Assembly: GCA_964615335.1 (NCBI GenBank)
Contig: CAZTMT010000010.1
Location: 62,001-126,000, forward strand
Origin: HR10 sp964615335
Lineage (GTDB): Bacteria; Acidobacteriota; Blastocatellia; HR10
DNA: 64,000 nucleotides
Direction of reading: 5' to 3'
The notes below the pieces were generated by a model. The model searched no databases, had not been told where the DNA came from, and worked only from the letters and a program-made list of their open reading frames with translations. The translations under genes and the position numbers were made by a program. Shown one piece after another: positions 1 to 8,776 of this stretch (positions within the stretch are counted from its first letter, which is position 1; every line of letters begins with the position of its first letter).

Positions 1-1428
1 GAGCGCTACGGGAGCGACTTCACAGCGTATGTGAAGGAACGCGTGGAGGTCATCGCCGGAGACATCACTCAGCCGGGTCTGGGGATCGAGCCGCGCACGC
101 GCGCGCGCCTGCAGAGAGCACTGGATCTGGTGATTAACAGCTCCGGCCTGACCGATTTCAATCCGGATCTTCGCGATGCCCTCGCCATCAATGTGGACGG
201 AACGCTTCATGTCCTGGATTTCGTCAGGCAGTGCGATCGCGCTGCTCTTCTGCACCTGTCCACATGCTATGTCGTCGGGTATCGGGATGGATGTATCCCG
301 GAGATTCCCATCCCGAATTATACGCCCAAAGGCCTGGCGGACTTCGATGCGGAGAAAGAGCGAGAAGCGCTTCACGCGCTGGTTCAGCAGATCGAGGCGC
401 GCGCCGAGAGTCCGGAAGTCACCGAGGAGTTGCGACGGCAGGCGCTTCAGAAAGCTCGCGAGGCTCACGATGTGAGCCTCTCCGGACTGGAGACGCGGCT
501 GCGCCGATATCGCCTGCGGTGGATTCGCAACCATCTGGTGGAAGCCGGAATGCGTCGGGCGCAGGAGCTGGGGTGGCCCAACACATACACCTTCACCAAA
601 AGCCTCGCGGAATCGCTCCTGTTCCGTCTCGGCGCCGATCTGCCGATTGCCGTCGTGCGTCCTTCGATCGTGGAGAGCTCGCTCTGGGATCCCTTCCGGG
701 GATGGAATGAGGGCGTGAATACCTCGGCGCCCATTTCTCATCTTTTGGGGACGTATTTCCGGCAACTTCCCTCAAATCGGTGGAAACGCCTGGACATCAT
801 CCCGGTGGATCTCGTCGTGCGCGGGATGATCCTGATCGCCGCGGCGCTCTGTCGGCGATGTCACGAGGCGGTGTATCATCTGGCGACCTCCATGCGCAAT
901 CCCTGCAACATGCGCCGCTCGATCGAGCTGACGGGGCTGGCTCATCGGAAGTTCTATCGGGCGCAGAAGGAGCTGGAATATCGCCTGCGCGCGCTCTTTG
1001 ATCCGATCCCCGTCTCCAAGGAGCGGTACGAGCGCCTCTCGGTCCCCAGCCAGAAAGCGCTCATTCAGGCGTTGCAACGGCTGAGTGCGCCGATCCCCTT
1101 CGTGCATCCTCCGCTGGTGCGAAAGGAGCGGGATCTGGATCGCGTGGAGAAGCTCATCGAGCTGTATGAGCCTTTCATCCTTCACAACGAGCACATCTTC
1201 GAGGCCACTCACGTCGAGCTGCTCAATGCCGCCCTTCCGCCGGAAGAGCGCGAGGCGTTCGGATACGACGTCACGGGGATTGATTGGTGGGAGTACTGGA
1301 TTAACGTGCATATCCCGGCTCTTCGCCGATGGGCGTATCCCTTGATCGAGGGGCGCCCCCTGGAGGAGCGCTCGCGGCGCTCCTCTCAGTCCCTGACACC
1401 TTCCCATATGGGAGCCACCAGCAGCTAG
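1..1428 (+). CDS. Fatty acyl-CoA reductase-like SDR, 5' end outside window
   Basis: The frame is open from base 1 and continues into the GTG at 31, so the N-terminus with the Rossmann glycine motif lies upstream. The visible part has the features of the male-sterility/acyl-reductase group of extended SDRs (NAD_binding_4): a VIAGD strand, a VINSSG strand, a catalytic Ser in HLSTC and the Tyr/Lys pair YTFTK (about residues 196-200 of the visible fragment). A helical charged insert of about 90 residues precedes the Tyr. Known family members reduce acyl-CoA or acyl-ACP thioesters to alcohol or aldehyde with NADPH. The C-terminal 200 residues resemble the helical tail of alcohol-forming reductases. 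It is followed after 21 bp by a second reductase and then an acyl ligase, which supports a lipid role. The exact substrate is unknown. Confidence 0.75.
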   Translation, partial: ERYGSDFTAYVKERVEVIAGDITQPGLGIEPRTRARLQRALDLVINSSGLTDFNPDLRDALAINVDGTLHVLDFVRQCDRAALLHLSTCYVVGYRDGCIPEIPIPNYTPKGLADFDAEKEREALHALVQQIEARAESPEVTEELRRQALQKAREAHDVSLSGLETRLRRYRLRWIRNHLVEAGMRRAQELGWPNTYTFTKSLAESLLFRLGADLPIAVVRPSIVESSLWDPFRGWNEGVNTSAPISHLLGTYFRQLPSNRWKRLDIIPVDLVVRGMILIAAALCRRCHEAVYHLATSMRNPCNMRRSIELTGLAHRKFYRAQKELEYRLRALFDPIPVSKERYERLSVPSQKALIQALQRLSAPIPFVHPPLVRKERDLDRVEKLIELYEPFILHNEHIFEATHVELLNAALPPEEREAFGYDVTGIDWWEYWINVHIPALRRWAYPLIEGRPLEERSRRSSQSLTPSHMGATSS

Positions 1429-1449
1429 AAACCCGAGGATTTCGAGGCG

Positions 1450-2628
1450 ATGGCGATCACGCTCACGGGGGCGACCGGATACATTGGGGCTCATGTAGCG
1501 GCCCTTCTGCTTGAGCGCTCCCGAGAGCATCTCAATGTGCTTGTGCGCGCCCGAGGACCGGAAGAGGCGGCTCGCCGCCTCTGGCAGGCGCTTCAATTGC
1601 ACCTGGATTTCCCGGTCTTCTACGAACATCTGCAGACGCGCCTGACGCTCTATCTGGGCGATCTGACCGAACCGCGCTTCGGCCTCTCGGAGGCCGACTA
1701 CGGGCATCTGGTGCGCACGACCGACTCGATCATCCACTGCGCGGCCTCGCTCAATCGCCGGTCCGAGCGGAGTTGTCTGAACGTCAATCTTCGGGGCACG
1801 CTCGAAGTCATCAAGCTCGCTCGAGCGGCATGCGAGCATCATGGGCTGCGCCGCTTCAGCCATGTGAGCACGGTGGCCGTCGCCGGTCATCGAAAAGACG
1901 AGATCGTGCGCGAGGAGGAGGCCATTGATTGGAACCGCCCGGATTACGATCCCTATGCGCGGACCAAGAAATTCTGCGAGCACATGATCCGGGAGCTGCT
2001 GCCCGATGTCCCCCGCACGATCTTCCGACCGAGCATTGTGCTGGGCGACAGCCGCTATGGCGCGACGACCCAGTTCGATATGGTCCGCGCCTTCGTCTTT
2101 TTGGCGAGCCTTCCCGTTCTCCCTTTCCGTCCGGAAGACCGTGTGGATATTGTCCCGGTGGACTTCGTCGCCGAAGCTATCGTCACACTCCATCAAAAGG
2201 AGAAGCCGCGGTATGACACCTACCATCTCTCGGCGGGACGGGGATCGCAGACTTTTCGGGAACTGACGGACGCTCTGGCTCGCGCGCGGCGCACGCTCAA
2301 GCCTCTCTATATGCCCTGGTTGCAACGCCCCTTCATGGCCCTGGTGAACGGGCTCGCCGAGCGCCGGGGGACGACGATCGGATACATCGCGTCGCTCCTG
2401 AAGGTCTTCATGCCGTATCTGGTGTGGAACACGGTCTTCGATAACACGCGCGTCGTGGAGGAGCTGGGGCGCACGCCGCCTCCTTTCTCCAACTACTGTT
2501 ACCCCCTCTACGTGTTCAGCACGACGCATCGCTTCGCGTATCCGTACCGGGAGTGGCCGGAAGAGGTCCCCTTTCCTCGGGCGCGCGTGGCCGTCGAATC
2601 TTCTTACGAATCGGAGAGCGCGCGATGA
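1450..2628 (+). CDS. Thioester-reductase-like NAD-dependent epimerase/dehydratase (SDR)
   Basis: Extended SDR of 392 aa with the N-terminal nucleotide-binding motif GATGYIG (residues 7-13), a catalytic Ser in SHVST (about 140) and YARTK as the Tyr/Lys pair (Y169, K173). The spacing and the LYLGDLTEPRFGLS segment are typical of thioester-reductase or acyl-reductase domains, which release or reduce acyl groups using NADPH. It is probably cytoplasmic and lacks a signal peptide. It starts 21 bp after the preceding reductase, and its TGA overlaps the ATG of the next gene (ATGA), so translation is probably coupled. A sugar or sterol epimerase is possible, but the neighbouring acyl ligase favours a fatty-acyl substrate. 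Confidence 0.7.
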   Translation: MAITLTGATGYIGAHVAALLLERSREHLNVLVRARGPEEAARRLWQALQLHLDFPVFYEHLQTRLTLYLGDLTEPRFGLSEADYGHLVRTTDSIIHCAASLNRRSERSCLNVNLRGTLEVIKLARAACEHHGLRRFSHVSTVAVAGHRKDEIVREEEAIDWNRPDYDPYARTKKFCEHMIRELLPDVPRTIFRPSIVLGDSRYGATTQFDMVRAFVFLASLPVLPFRPEDRVDIVPVDFVAEAIVTLHQKEKPRYDTYHLSAGRGSQTFRELTDALARARRTLKPLYMPWLQRPFMALVNGLAERRGTTIGYIASLLKVFMPYLVWNTVFDNTRVVEELGRTPPPFSNYCYPLYVFSTTHRFAYPYREWPEEVPFPRARVAVESSYESESAR

Positions 2629-4127
2629 TGGATTCGGTCCTTCAGCTATGGGTGGGTGCGACGATCGAATGGTTCAAGCTGCAGTGGATCCTCGGGCTCG
2701 GAGACCGATGGAGGCCCGGGGAGAAGCTCAAGCTGCTCTTCGCCGGATATAATGGCGCCCGCAATACGGGGTCCGATGTCCGCGTCCAGGAGATGATCCG
2801 ACAGGTTCGGCATATCCTGGGGGATGAGAATATCCGTCTGAGCGTCCTCGTGCAGAATTTCGACTACGCGCGGGGCTATTTCCCGGGGGCGCAGCAGGTC
2901 CATCTGCCCGATGTCTTCCCGCCCATGCTCGCGCGCGAGGTCCCCAAGTACGATGGTGTCATCGCCTGCGAGGGCTCGATGTTCAAGAGCAAATTCGCCA
3001 ATGCCCTCACGACGATGATGGTCGGGGCGCTGGGGATCGCGTCGGCGCGCAATCGCCTCTCGCTCGGCTACGGGGCCGAGGCCGGGGAGATGGATCCTTT
3101 TCTCGCGCGTTTGGTCCGGCGCTACTGTCGTCATTCGCTCATCATCACGCGCAATGAAGAGTCGCGCGTCATCTTGAATCGCCTGGGCATTCCCACGGAG
3201 CTGGGCACCGATACGGCCTGGACTTTCGAGCCGCTCGGTCCGGAATACGGGCGCGCCGTCTTGCGCCAGGCCGGATGGGACGAGCGACGCCCGGTGCTCA
3301 TCGTCTGTCCGATCAATCCCTACTGGTGGCCCGTGAAGCCCTCGCTCTGGAAATACATGGCGCGCGCGCTCTGGGGAGCATATCGCGAGTGCCACTATCG
3401 CACGATCTACTTCCACCGGTGGGGTCCCGATGTCCTGGCGCGCTACGAGCGCTATCTCCAAGCGCTGGCCGGGGCCATTCGCGCTTTCCGCGCGCGGAGC
3501 GACGTCTTCCCCGTCCTCATCGCCATGGAGATGCTCGATCGCGATGCGTGCTTCCGTCTCTCGGAGCGCCTGGGGGGGATTCCGGTCTTCACCTCCGAGC
3601 AGTACGATATGTATCAGCTTGTGAGCATCCTTCGCTGCGGCCATCTCATGGTCTCTTCCCGATACCACGGGATTGTGTGCAGCATGCCGGCGCAGGTCGC
3701 TTCAGCGGGCGTCACCATGGATGAGCGGATTCGAAATCTCATGCACGAGCGAGGACATGCCCATTTGCTGCTGGACGTGGACGATCCGGATCTGGAGGAG
3801 AAACTGCTTGGCGTTCTCCAAACCCTTCAGAAAGAGCAGGAAGCGATCCGCGAGGACATCGGACGCTCTGTCGTTCGCCAGCTCAAGCTCATGGCCCGCA
3901 TGGGCGTTCATTTCGAGGAGTATCTGCATCGGTGTTATCCGGAATTCCCCGTTCGCCAGGGGATTTTCTCTTGGGAGGATTATCTGCCTCCGCTCAGTCC
4001 CACGCTGCGCGCGCTCCTTGAGCAATACGATACGGAGGATCCGATCGCGACGCGCCCGGCTGCGCGCACGCGCCCGGCGCATTCCGGCCAAGGGCACGAG
4101 CCGTCCCATCCTTCGGACCTCACATGA
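2625..4127 (+). CDS. Polysaccharide pyruvyl transferase family protein
   Basis: 500 aa, starting at the ATG that overlaps the previous stop codon. The protein has the GT-B-like layout of the pyruvyltransferase (CsaB/PF04230) family. An early LLFAGYNGARNTGSD segment resembles the family's glycine/asparagine N-terminal motif, followed by ACEGS, then LGTDTAW, VCPINP and the C-terminal VSSRYHGIV motif, whose Arg and His are the usual phosphoenolpyruvate-handling residues. Family members move pyruvate from PEP to surface or cell-wall polysaccharide sugars, and some act on other acceptors. About 120 C-terminal residues beyond the usual domain are charged and helical, ending in a Pro/Arg-rich tail. 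Being sandwiched between acyl-processing enzymes is unusual and may indicate an envelope glycolipid. Confidence 0.75.
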   Translation: MMDSVLQLWVGATIEWFKLQWILGLGDRWRPGEKLKLLFAGYNGARNTGSDVRVQEMIRQVRHILGDENIRLSVLVQNFDYARGYFPGAQQVHLPDVFPPMLAREVPKYDGVIACEGSMFKSKFANALTTMMVGALGIASARNRLSLGYGAEAGEMDPFLARLVRRYCRHSLIITRNEESRVILNRLGIPTELGTDTAWTFEPLGPEYGRAVLRQAGWDERRPVLIVCPINPYWWPVKPSLWKYMARALWGAYRECHYRTIYFHRWGPDVLARYERYLQALAGAIRAFRARSDVFPVLIAMEMLDRDACFRLSERLGGIPVFTSEQYDMYQLVSILRCGHLMVSSRYHGIVCSMPAQVASAGVTMDERIRNLMHERGHAHLLLDVDDPDLEEKLLGVLQTLQKEQEAIREDIGRSVVRQLKLMARMGVHFEEYLHRCYPEFPVRQGIFSWEDYLPPLSPTLRALLEQYDTEDPIATRPAARTRPAHSGQGHEPSHPSDLT

Positions 4128-4137
4128 GGGGAAAGGG

Positions 4138-5832
4138 ATGAACTTCCTGGAGTCCATTTTCCATCGGCTGCGCGAAGCATCCAATCAGCCGGTCCTTCAG
4201 GAAATACGCCAGGGGGAGATCATCTCTGTGACGGGCGCCGACCTGCTGGCCCAGGTCCGAAGAGCGCGCGCCTACGTGCGCCAGCACGGCCTGCGGCCGG
4301 GCGATCGGTGTGCCCTGCTGGCGCCCAACAGCATTCACTGGGTCGCTCTGGACCTCGCTCTTATGGCCGAGGGGATCATTGTCGTTCCCCTCTATACGCG
4401 GCAAACTCCGGATGAGGTGGTCTACGTGCTCCGGGACTGCTCGCCCGCGCTTCTGTTCTGCGCGGATGCGGCGTTGGGCGAGCGCCTTCGCTCCCTTTGG
4501 CCGCAAGCTCCTCCGATGCCTCTTCTGCCGGAGGCCTTCGCCGCTTCCGTTCCCACGGAGGAGATTCCCGATGCGCCCATCCCCCGCTCGGATTCCGAGC
4601 CGGTGACAATCATCTATACGTCGGGCACCTCGGGAGAGCCCAAAGGCGTCGTCCTCACGGTAGGAAACGTCACCTTCATCCTCTCGCATACTCATGAGCG
4701 GCTGAACCGACTCATGAGCGTGCGACGCGAATCCGAGCGAGAGCTCCGCGCGCTCCAGGGTGCGCGCCAGGAGCCCTCCGAGCGCGTCTTTCACTATCTG
4801 CCCTTCTGTTTCGCCGGTTCGTGGATCTTGCTGCTCACCTGTCTGTCGCGTTCCAGCGTGCTCATCCTCTCGACCGATCTCACGCGCCTGGTCGAGGAGT
4901 TGCGGCTGGCTGCCCCCCATTACTTCCTGAACGTCCCCCTTTTGCTCGAGCGCCTGCGCGCGGGCATTGAAGAGCAGATGAGAGGAAGAAACCGTCTGAT
5001 CCGCGCTCTCTTCGAGAAGGGGAAGGGAGCCTGGTCTCGAGCCCGCGAGGGCACAGCCTCCGCTGGTGATCGGTTCTGGTTGGCCGTAGCGCGCTCTCTG
5101 ATCTTCCGCGCGATTCGACACAGGCTCGGTCCGAATCTGAGAGCGCTCATCTGCGGCTCGGCCCCTCTGGCTCGGGAGACGCAGCTCTTCTTCCTCATGC
5201 TCGGCATCCCCGTGCTGCAGGTCTACGGCCTCACGGAGACGACGGCCATCTGTACGATGGATGATCCGTACGACTTCACGCCCGGGCGAGTCGGTCGCGC
5301 GATCCCCGGAATCCAGATGCAGCTCGCCGAAAACGGAGAGATCCTCGTGCGCGGTCCCAACATCTTCGCCGGCTATTGGAATCGCCCCGAGGCGACAGCG
5401 CGCGCCTTTCGCCAGGGATGGTTCTGCACGGGGGACCAGGGGGAAGTGGATGAGAAGGGGAACTGGAGCATCCTCGGTCGGGTCAAGCACCTCATCGTCC
5501 TGGCTTCGGGACATAACGTCACTCCGGAACCTCTGGAGGACATGCTGCTTCGCGCTCTACCGGGAGCCCAGCACGTCGTGCTCGTCGGACATGGACGTCC
5601 TTTTCTGACGGCTCTGATCACAGGCGATGTGACCCCGCGGCAGGTCGAGACGGCTCTGGAGATGTTCAATGCGCAGATGCCGCACTACAAGCGTGTGCGC
5701 GCCTACAGGATTCTCCCCGAGCCGTTCACTCCGGAGAATGGGTTCCTCACGGCTAATGGGAAACTCCGGCGGGAAGCGATCCTGGCCCGCTTTCACGAGC
5801 ACATCGAGGCCATGTACCGGATGGCCTCCTGA
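4138..5832 (+). CDS. AMP-forming acyl-CoA/acyl-ACP synthetase
   Basis: 564 aa adenylate-forming enzyme. The ATG at 4138 is chosen because it follows a purine-rich GGGAAAGGG and lies 10 bp after the previous stop; the frame extends further upstream but only inside the preceding gene. Motifs in order: TIIYTSGTSGEPKG (147-160, P-loop), YGLTETTA (353-360), a TGD adenine-contact Asp near 426, the hinge GRVKHLIVLASGHNV, and a C-terminal NGK lysine near 545. It should activate a carboxylic acid, probably a long-chain fatty acid, as acyl-AMP and pass it to CoA or a carrier. With the two upstream reductases it could produce fatty aldehyde or alcohol. Membrane segments are not obvious. Confidence 0.85.
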   Translation: MNFLESIFHRLREASNQPVLQEIRQGEIISVTGADLLAQVRRARAYVRQHGLRPGDRCALLAPNSIHWVALDLALMAEGIIVVPLYTRQTPDEVVYVLRDCSPALLFCADAALGERLRSLWPQAPPMPLLPEAFAASVPTEEIPDAPIPRSDSEPVTIIYTSGTSGEPKGVVLTVGNVTFILSHTHERLNRLMSVRRESERELRALQGARQEPSERVFHYLPFCFAGSWILLLTCLSRSSVLILSTDLTRLVEELRLAAPHYFLNVPLLLERLRAGIEEQMRGRNRLIRALFEKGKGAWSRAREGTASAGDRFWLAVARSLIFRAIRHRLGPNLRALICGSAPLARETQLFFLMLGIPVLQVYGLTETTAICTMDDPYDFTPGRVGRAIPGIQMQLAENGEILVRGPNIFAGYWNRPEATARAFRQGWFCTGDQGEVDEKGNWSILGRVKHLIVLASGHNVTPEPLEDMLLRALPGAQHVVLVGHGRPFLTALITGDVTPRQVETALEMFNAQMPHYKRVRAYRILPEPFTPENGFLTANGKLRREAILARFHEHIEAMYRMAS

Positions 5833-5908
5833 GGCGTTGCACTCAGCTGTGACCTCAGCGCGAGGGCTTCCGATGGGATGGGGAACTCCGGGCGGCCTTC
5901 TCCTCTCT

Positions 5909-6115
5909 TCATGCCGGAGGGCCTTCTTGCGAGCTGCCCGCTTTCTCCTCCAGCTTCTTCACTTCGGCCGTGCCCTCTTTGAAGGCGCGGATGCTCTGCC
6001 CGAGACTGCGCGCCAGCTCCGGCAGACGTTTCGCTCCAAAGAGGAGAACGAGGATGAAGAGAATGATGAGCAGCTCCGGCAAGCCCAGGTTCCCGAAGAC
6101 CAAAGCCATGTTCAT
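5909..6115 (-). CDS. tatA: Twin-arginine translocase subunit TatA
   Basis: 68 aa. There is one N-terminal membrane helix (LPELLIILFILVLLFGAKRLPEL), the FGxxxLPEL hinge, an amphipathic helix (ARSLGQSIRAFKEG) and a charged tail: the complete TatA pattern. The ATG at 6115 is preceded by AGAGGGG with 5 nt spacing; an ATG two codons later is possible. It lies alone, convergent with the acyl ligase and divergent from rubrerythrin, away from the tatB/tatC-like pair near 34763-36053. It would oligomerise in the inner membrane to form the Tat pore for folded redox proteins such as the molybdenum hydroxylase encoded at 51743-53971. Confidence 0.9.
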   Translation of the reverse strand: MNMALVFGNLGLPELLIILFILVLLFGAKRLPELARSLGQSIRAFKEGTAEVKKLEEKAGSSQEGPPA

Positions 6116-6211
6116 GACGTCCCCTCTCATCGTTCGAGATCTTACCAATCTCCGCCGCGTTCCGTCAATGCGCCGGCACCTTTGGCGCCGGGGGAAGTCG
6201 TCGGACTCCCC

Positions 6212-6240
6212 TTGACAGCGGAAAATGATTCTTATTTAAT
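6212..6240 (+). promoter_or_regulatory. Sigma-70-type promoter for the rubrerythrin operon
   Basis: A consensus -35 TTGACA (6212-6217) is separated by 17 bp from TTTAAT (6235-6240). The region is strikingly AT-rich compared with its surroundings. Predicted start of transcription is near 6247, giving a leader of about 36 nt before the rubrerythrin ATG. Confidence 0.75.
6223..6237. promoter_or_regulatory. Candidate Fur/PerR-family operator in the rubrerythrin promoter
   Basis: AAATGATTCTTATTT is an imperfect 7-1-7 inverted repeat (5 of 7 positions symmetrical) lying in the -35/-10 spacer and touching the -10 box. Its AT-rich arms and spacing resemble Fur/PerR boxes, and repression by a peroxide or iron sensor would fit the genes it precedes. 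No regulator gene is in the window, so this is inference. Confidence 0.35.
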
Positions 6241-6282
6241 ATCACCTTGCGACATCACGAATTCGATCGAAAGGAGGGAGCT

Positions 6283-6732
6283 ATGGCCAAGTCGTTGCAA
6301 GGAACGAAGAGCTTGGAGAACCTCAAGCATGCGTTCGCCGGAGAATCTCAGGCGAACCGGCGCTATCTCTATTTCGCCCGCATCGCGGATATCGAGGGAT
6401 ATCCGGAGATCGGCGGGCTCTTCCGGGATACGGCCGAGGCCGAGACCGGTCATGCCTTCGGGCATCTGGACTTCCTCAAGGAAGTCGGCGACCCGGTGAC
6501 GGGCGTGCCCTTTGGCAAGACCGAGCAGAACCTGAAATCGGCCATCGAGGGCGAGACCTACGAATACACGGAGATGTATCCCGGTTTCGCCCGCACGGCG
6601 CGCGAGGAGGGTTTTGAGGAGCTGGCCGAGTGGTTCGAGACACTTGCGCGCGCCGAGAAGTCGCATGCGGCGCGGTTCACCAAGGGCTTGCAGCAGATCG
6701 CCGGTAAGGAACCGGCGGAATCGCTCGCGTGA
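6283..6732 (+). CDS. Rubrerythrin-family diiron protein (no rubredoxin domain)
   Basis: 149 aa, starting at the ATG behind AAAGGAGGGAG. A four-helix ferritin-like fold is indicated by AGESQANRRYLYFARIAD, the ETGHAFGH stretch, EGETYEYTEMYP and AEKSHAARF, which carry the Glu and His ligands of a diiron site. The C-terminal rubredoxin Cys4 domain of classical rubrerythrin is absent, so electrons must come from another protein. Known relatives reduce hydrogen peroxide. It is the first gene of a run with an Fe-S protein, DUF3501 and Dps, suggesting peroxide or iron defence. The protein should be cytoplasmic. Confidence 0.88.
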   Translation: MAKSLQGTKSLENLKHAFAGESQANRRYLYFARIADIEGYPEIGGLFRDTAEAETGHAFGHLDFLKEVGDPVTGVPFGKTEQNLKSAIEGETYEYTEMYPGFARTAREEGFEELAEWFETLARAEKSHAARFTKGLQQIAGKEPAESLA

Positions 6733-6771
6733 TGCCCTCGGAGGTCTCCGATTCGGTCTGAGAGGGATCGG

Positions 6772-6858
6772 GGCCTTTGGGACAAAGCCCTTTCGCAGAC
6801 GCGGAGGCCTCCGGGCCGCCCAGAGATCGCCCGGAGGCCTGGCGCTTCTCCAAAGGGC
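6772..6858 (+). other. Nested inverted repeats between rubrerythrin and the Fe-S gene
   Basis: An exact 12-bp inverted repeat (6805-6816 AGGCCTCCGGGC with 6829-6840) has a 12-nt loop. It is enclosed by a second pair, CCTTTGG (6774-6780) with CCAAAGG (6850-6856), so the RNA can fold into one long stem-loop ending 17 nt before the next start codon. It could stabilise or process the mRNA, attenuate transcription or mask the ribosome site. There is no T-run, so it is not a simple intrinsic terminator. Confidence 0.5.
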
Positions 6859-6875
6859 GCCTGAGTCGGAGGCAT

Positions 6876-8165
6876 ATGAGTTTCGACGTGAGATCGCCGC
6901 ATTTTTGGGATCGGGAGGCGCTCGACGCCGAGCTGCGTCGCGTCTTCGATATTTGTCATGGCTGTCGGCGGTGCTTCAATCTCTGCCCCTCGTTCAACGT
7001 CCTCTTCGAGCTGATTGATGCCAAGGGGGAGGATGTCGCTCATCTGACGCGGGAGGATTTTCGAAGGGTCGTGGACCTGTGCTACCAGTGCAAGCTCTGT
7101 TTCAACCACTGCCCGTACACGCCTCCTCACCGCTGGGACATTGATTTCCCCCGGCTCATGCTGCGAGCCAAGGCCGTGGAGGCCCGAGCGCGGGGGATCG
7201 CGCGAGAGGATCGCATCCTCGGACGCCCGGACGCCATGGGGCGGATGGGAAGTCGCCTGGCGCCGCTTGTAAATGTCCTCAATCGCATGCGTCCTTTCCG
7301 CGTGCTTCTGGAGAAGGGGGTGGGCATCCATCGGGATCGGAATCTGCCGAGCTATCATCGGGAGACATTCCGGGACTGGTTCCGTGCGCGCGAATCGCGA
7401 CGGGCGCGTCCGGGTGCGGAGAACGGACGGGTCGTGCTCTTCTACACTTGCTATGTCAACTACCATGATCCGGCGGTGGGGCGGGCGGCTGTGAGGGTCC
7501 TCGAGCATAACGGGCTGGAGGTCATCGCGCCGGAGCAGAAGTGCTGTGGGATGCCCCTGCTGGATGGAGGCGACATCGAAGGGGCGCTCGCCCAGGCCGA
7601 GGAGAATACGAAGGCGCTTGTCGAGTTCGTTCGTCGCGGATACGACGTCGTGATCCCCGGGCCGACTTGCAGTTATATGCTCAAGCACGAGTATCCCGTG
7701 CTGCTCAGAAGTGAGGAGGCGCGCGAGGTCGCTCAGCGGAGCTTCGACCTCTGCGAATACCTCATGAGGCTCCACGACGAGGGGAGATTGAACACGAACC
7801 TGAAACCGATCGGGCAGCGCATCGTGTATCACCTCCCCTGCCATCTGCGCGCTCAAAATATCGGGTACAAATCGCGAGACCTCATGCGCTTGATCCCCGG
7901 GACGACCGTCCAGGTGATCGAACGCTGCGCGGGCATTGACGGAACCTGGGGGCTCAAGCGGCAGTACTATCAACTCTCCCTCAAAGTCGCCAGCAAGCTC
8001 TTTCAGGACGTACAGCAGGAACCGTCGGCTCTGGTCGTCTCCGATTGTCCGCTGGCGGGCGTGCAGATCCTTCAGGGAACGCAGAGGCGCCCCCTGCATC
8101 CCATCCAGATTCTGGCCCGAGCCTACGGGATGGATGAGCCGGAGGAAGGAGGAGAACGGGCATGA
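6876..8165 (+). CDS. Heterodisulfide reductase/GlpC-like Fe-S oxidoreductase
   Basis: 429 aa from the ATG at 6876 (GGAGG just upstream; earlier TTG starts fall within the hairpin region). The N-terminal part has two 4Fe-4S motifs, CHGCRRCFNLCPS and CYQCKLCFNHCPY. The C-terminal part has two cysteine-rich CCG-type domains: an FYTCYVNYHDP region with KCCGMP, and a YHLPCHLRAQNIG region with ERCAGIDG in place of the second CCG. Relatives include GlpC and HdrD, which pass electrons to quinone or thiols. Placed between rubrerythrin and DUF3501 (ATGA overlap with the latter), it is a plausible electron donor for the rubredoxin-less rubrerythrin, but that is inference. No membrane segment is seen. 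Confidence 0.82.
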   Translation: MSFDVRSPHFWDREALDAELRRVFDICHGCRRCFNLCPSFNVLFELIDAKGEDVAHLTREDFRRVVDLCYQCKLCFNHCPYTPPHRWDIDFPRLMLRAKAVEARARGIAREDRILGRPDAMGRMGSRLAPLVNVLNRMRPFRVLLEKGVGIHRDRNLPSYHRETFRDWFRARESRRARPGAENGRVVLFYTCYVNYHDPAVGRAAVRVLEHNGLEVIAPEQKCCGMPLLDGGDIEGALAQAEENTKALVEFVRRGYDVVIPGPTCSYMLKHEYPVLLRSEEAREVAQRSFDLCEYLMRLHDEGRLNTNLKPIGQRIVYHLPCHLRAQNIGYKSRDLMRLIPGTTVQVIERCAGIDGTWGLKRQYYQLSLKVASKLFQDVQQEPSALVVSDCPLAGVQILQGTQRRPLHPIQILARAYGMDEPEEGGERA

Positions 8166-8746
8166 GGAAGATCACGCGAGCAGATGTTCGCGATATCGCT
8201 GAGTACGAGAAGATCCGCGATCAGTTCCGGCGTCAGATCATCGAGCTGAAGAAGCGGCGCCGCGTCCCGGTGGGAGACTTCGTGACGCTCGTCTTCGAGA
8301 ATCGGGAGACCGTGCTCTTCCAAATCCAGGAGATGATGCGCGCCGAACGCATCGTGCATGAAGAGAAGATCCAGCAGGAGATTGACATCTACAACGAGCT
8401 GATCCCCGAGGATAACGAACTCAGTGCGACCTTGCTCATCGAAATTGACGATCTCGCGGTGCTGCGCCAGTGGCTTCCCAAGCTCGTGGGCATCGAGCAA
8501 GAGGTGTGGCTGCGCATCGGAGAGCAGCATGCGATCCGCGCGTTCTATGAGCCCGGACGCAGCAAGGAGGATCGCACCAGTACGGTCCATTATGTCCGGT
8601 TTCGTTTGAATCCCGAGGAGATTCGCGCCTTCAAGGACGAGACCCAACCGGCCGTGCTCGCGATCACGCACGAGAATTATCGCGCCGAGGCCACGATCCC
8701 TCCCGAGGTGCGGCGGAGCCTGGCCGAGGATCTGATCCTCGCCTGA
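8162..8746 (+). CDS. DUF3501 family protein
   Basis: 194 aa, ATG overlapping the upstream TGA. The sequence matches the DUF3501 pattern as I recall it: an N-terminal ITRADVRDIAEYEKIRDQFRRQI helix, KRRRVPVGDFVTLVFENRETVLFQIQEMMRAE, and YNELIPEDNELSATLLIEI. There is no signal peptide, no Cys cluster and no known catalytic motif. The family is of unknown function and tends to occur beside rubrerythrin and the HdrD/GlpC-like protein, as here. That tight co-occurrence and overlap suggest it acts with the Fe-S protein, perhaps as a structural subunit or regulator. Confidence 0.8.
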   Translation: MRKITRADVRDIAEYEKIRDQFRRQIIELKKRRRVPVGDFVTLVFENRETVLFQIQEMMRAERIVHEEKIQQEIDIYNELIPEDNELSATLLIEIDDLAVLRQWLPKLVGIEQEVWLRIGEQHAIRAFYEPGRSKEDRTSTVHYVRFRLNPEEIRAFKDETQPAVLAITHENYRAEATIPPEVRRSLAEDLILA

Positions 8747-8776
8747 GCGCCCGAAGCGATCAAGAGGGAGGAATCC

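Noticed and set aside
772..2529. 585-codon ORF on the minus strand, with similar ones at 22262-24586, 51698-53824 and 54565-56340
   Set aside because: All lie antisense to well-supported genes and carry no family motifs.
6777..6875. Upstream TTG start for the HdrD-like gene
   Set aside because: It lies in the hairpin and lacks a ribosome site; the ATG at 6876 has GGAGG.
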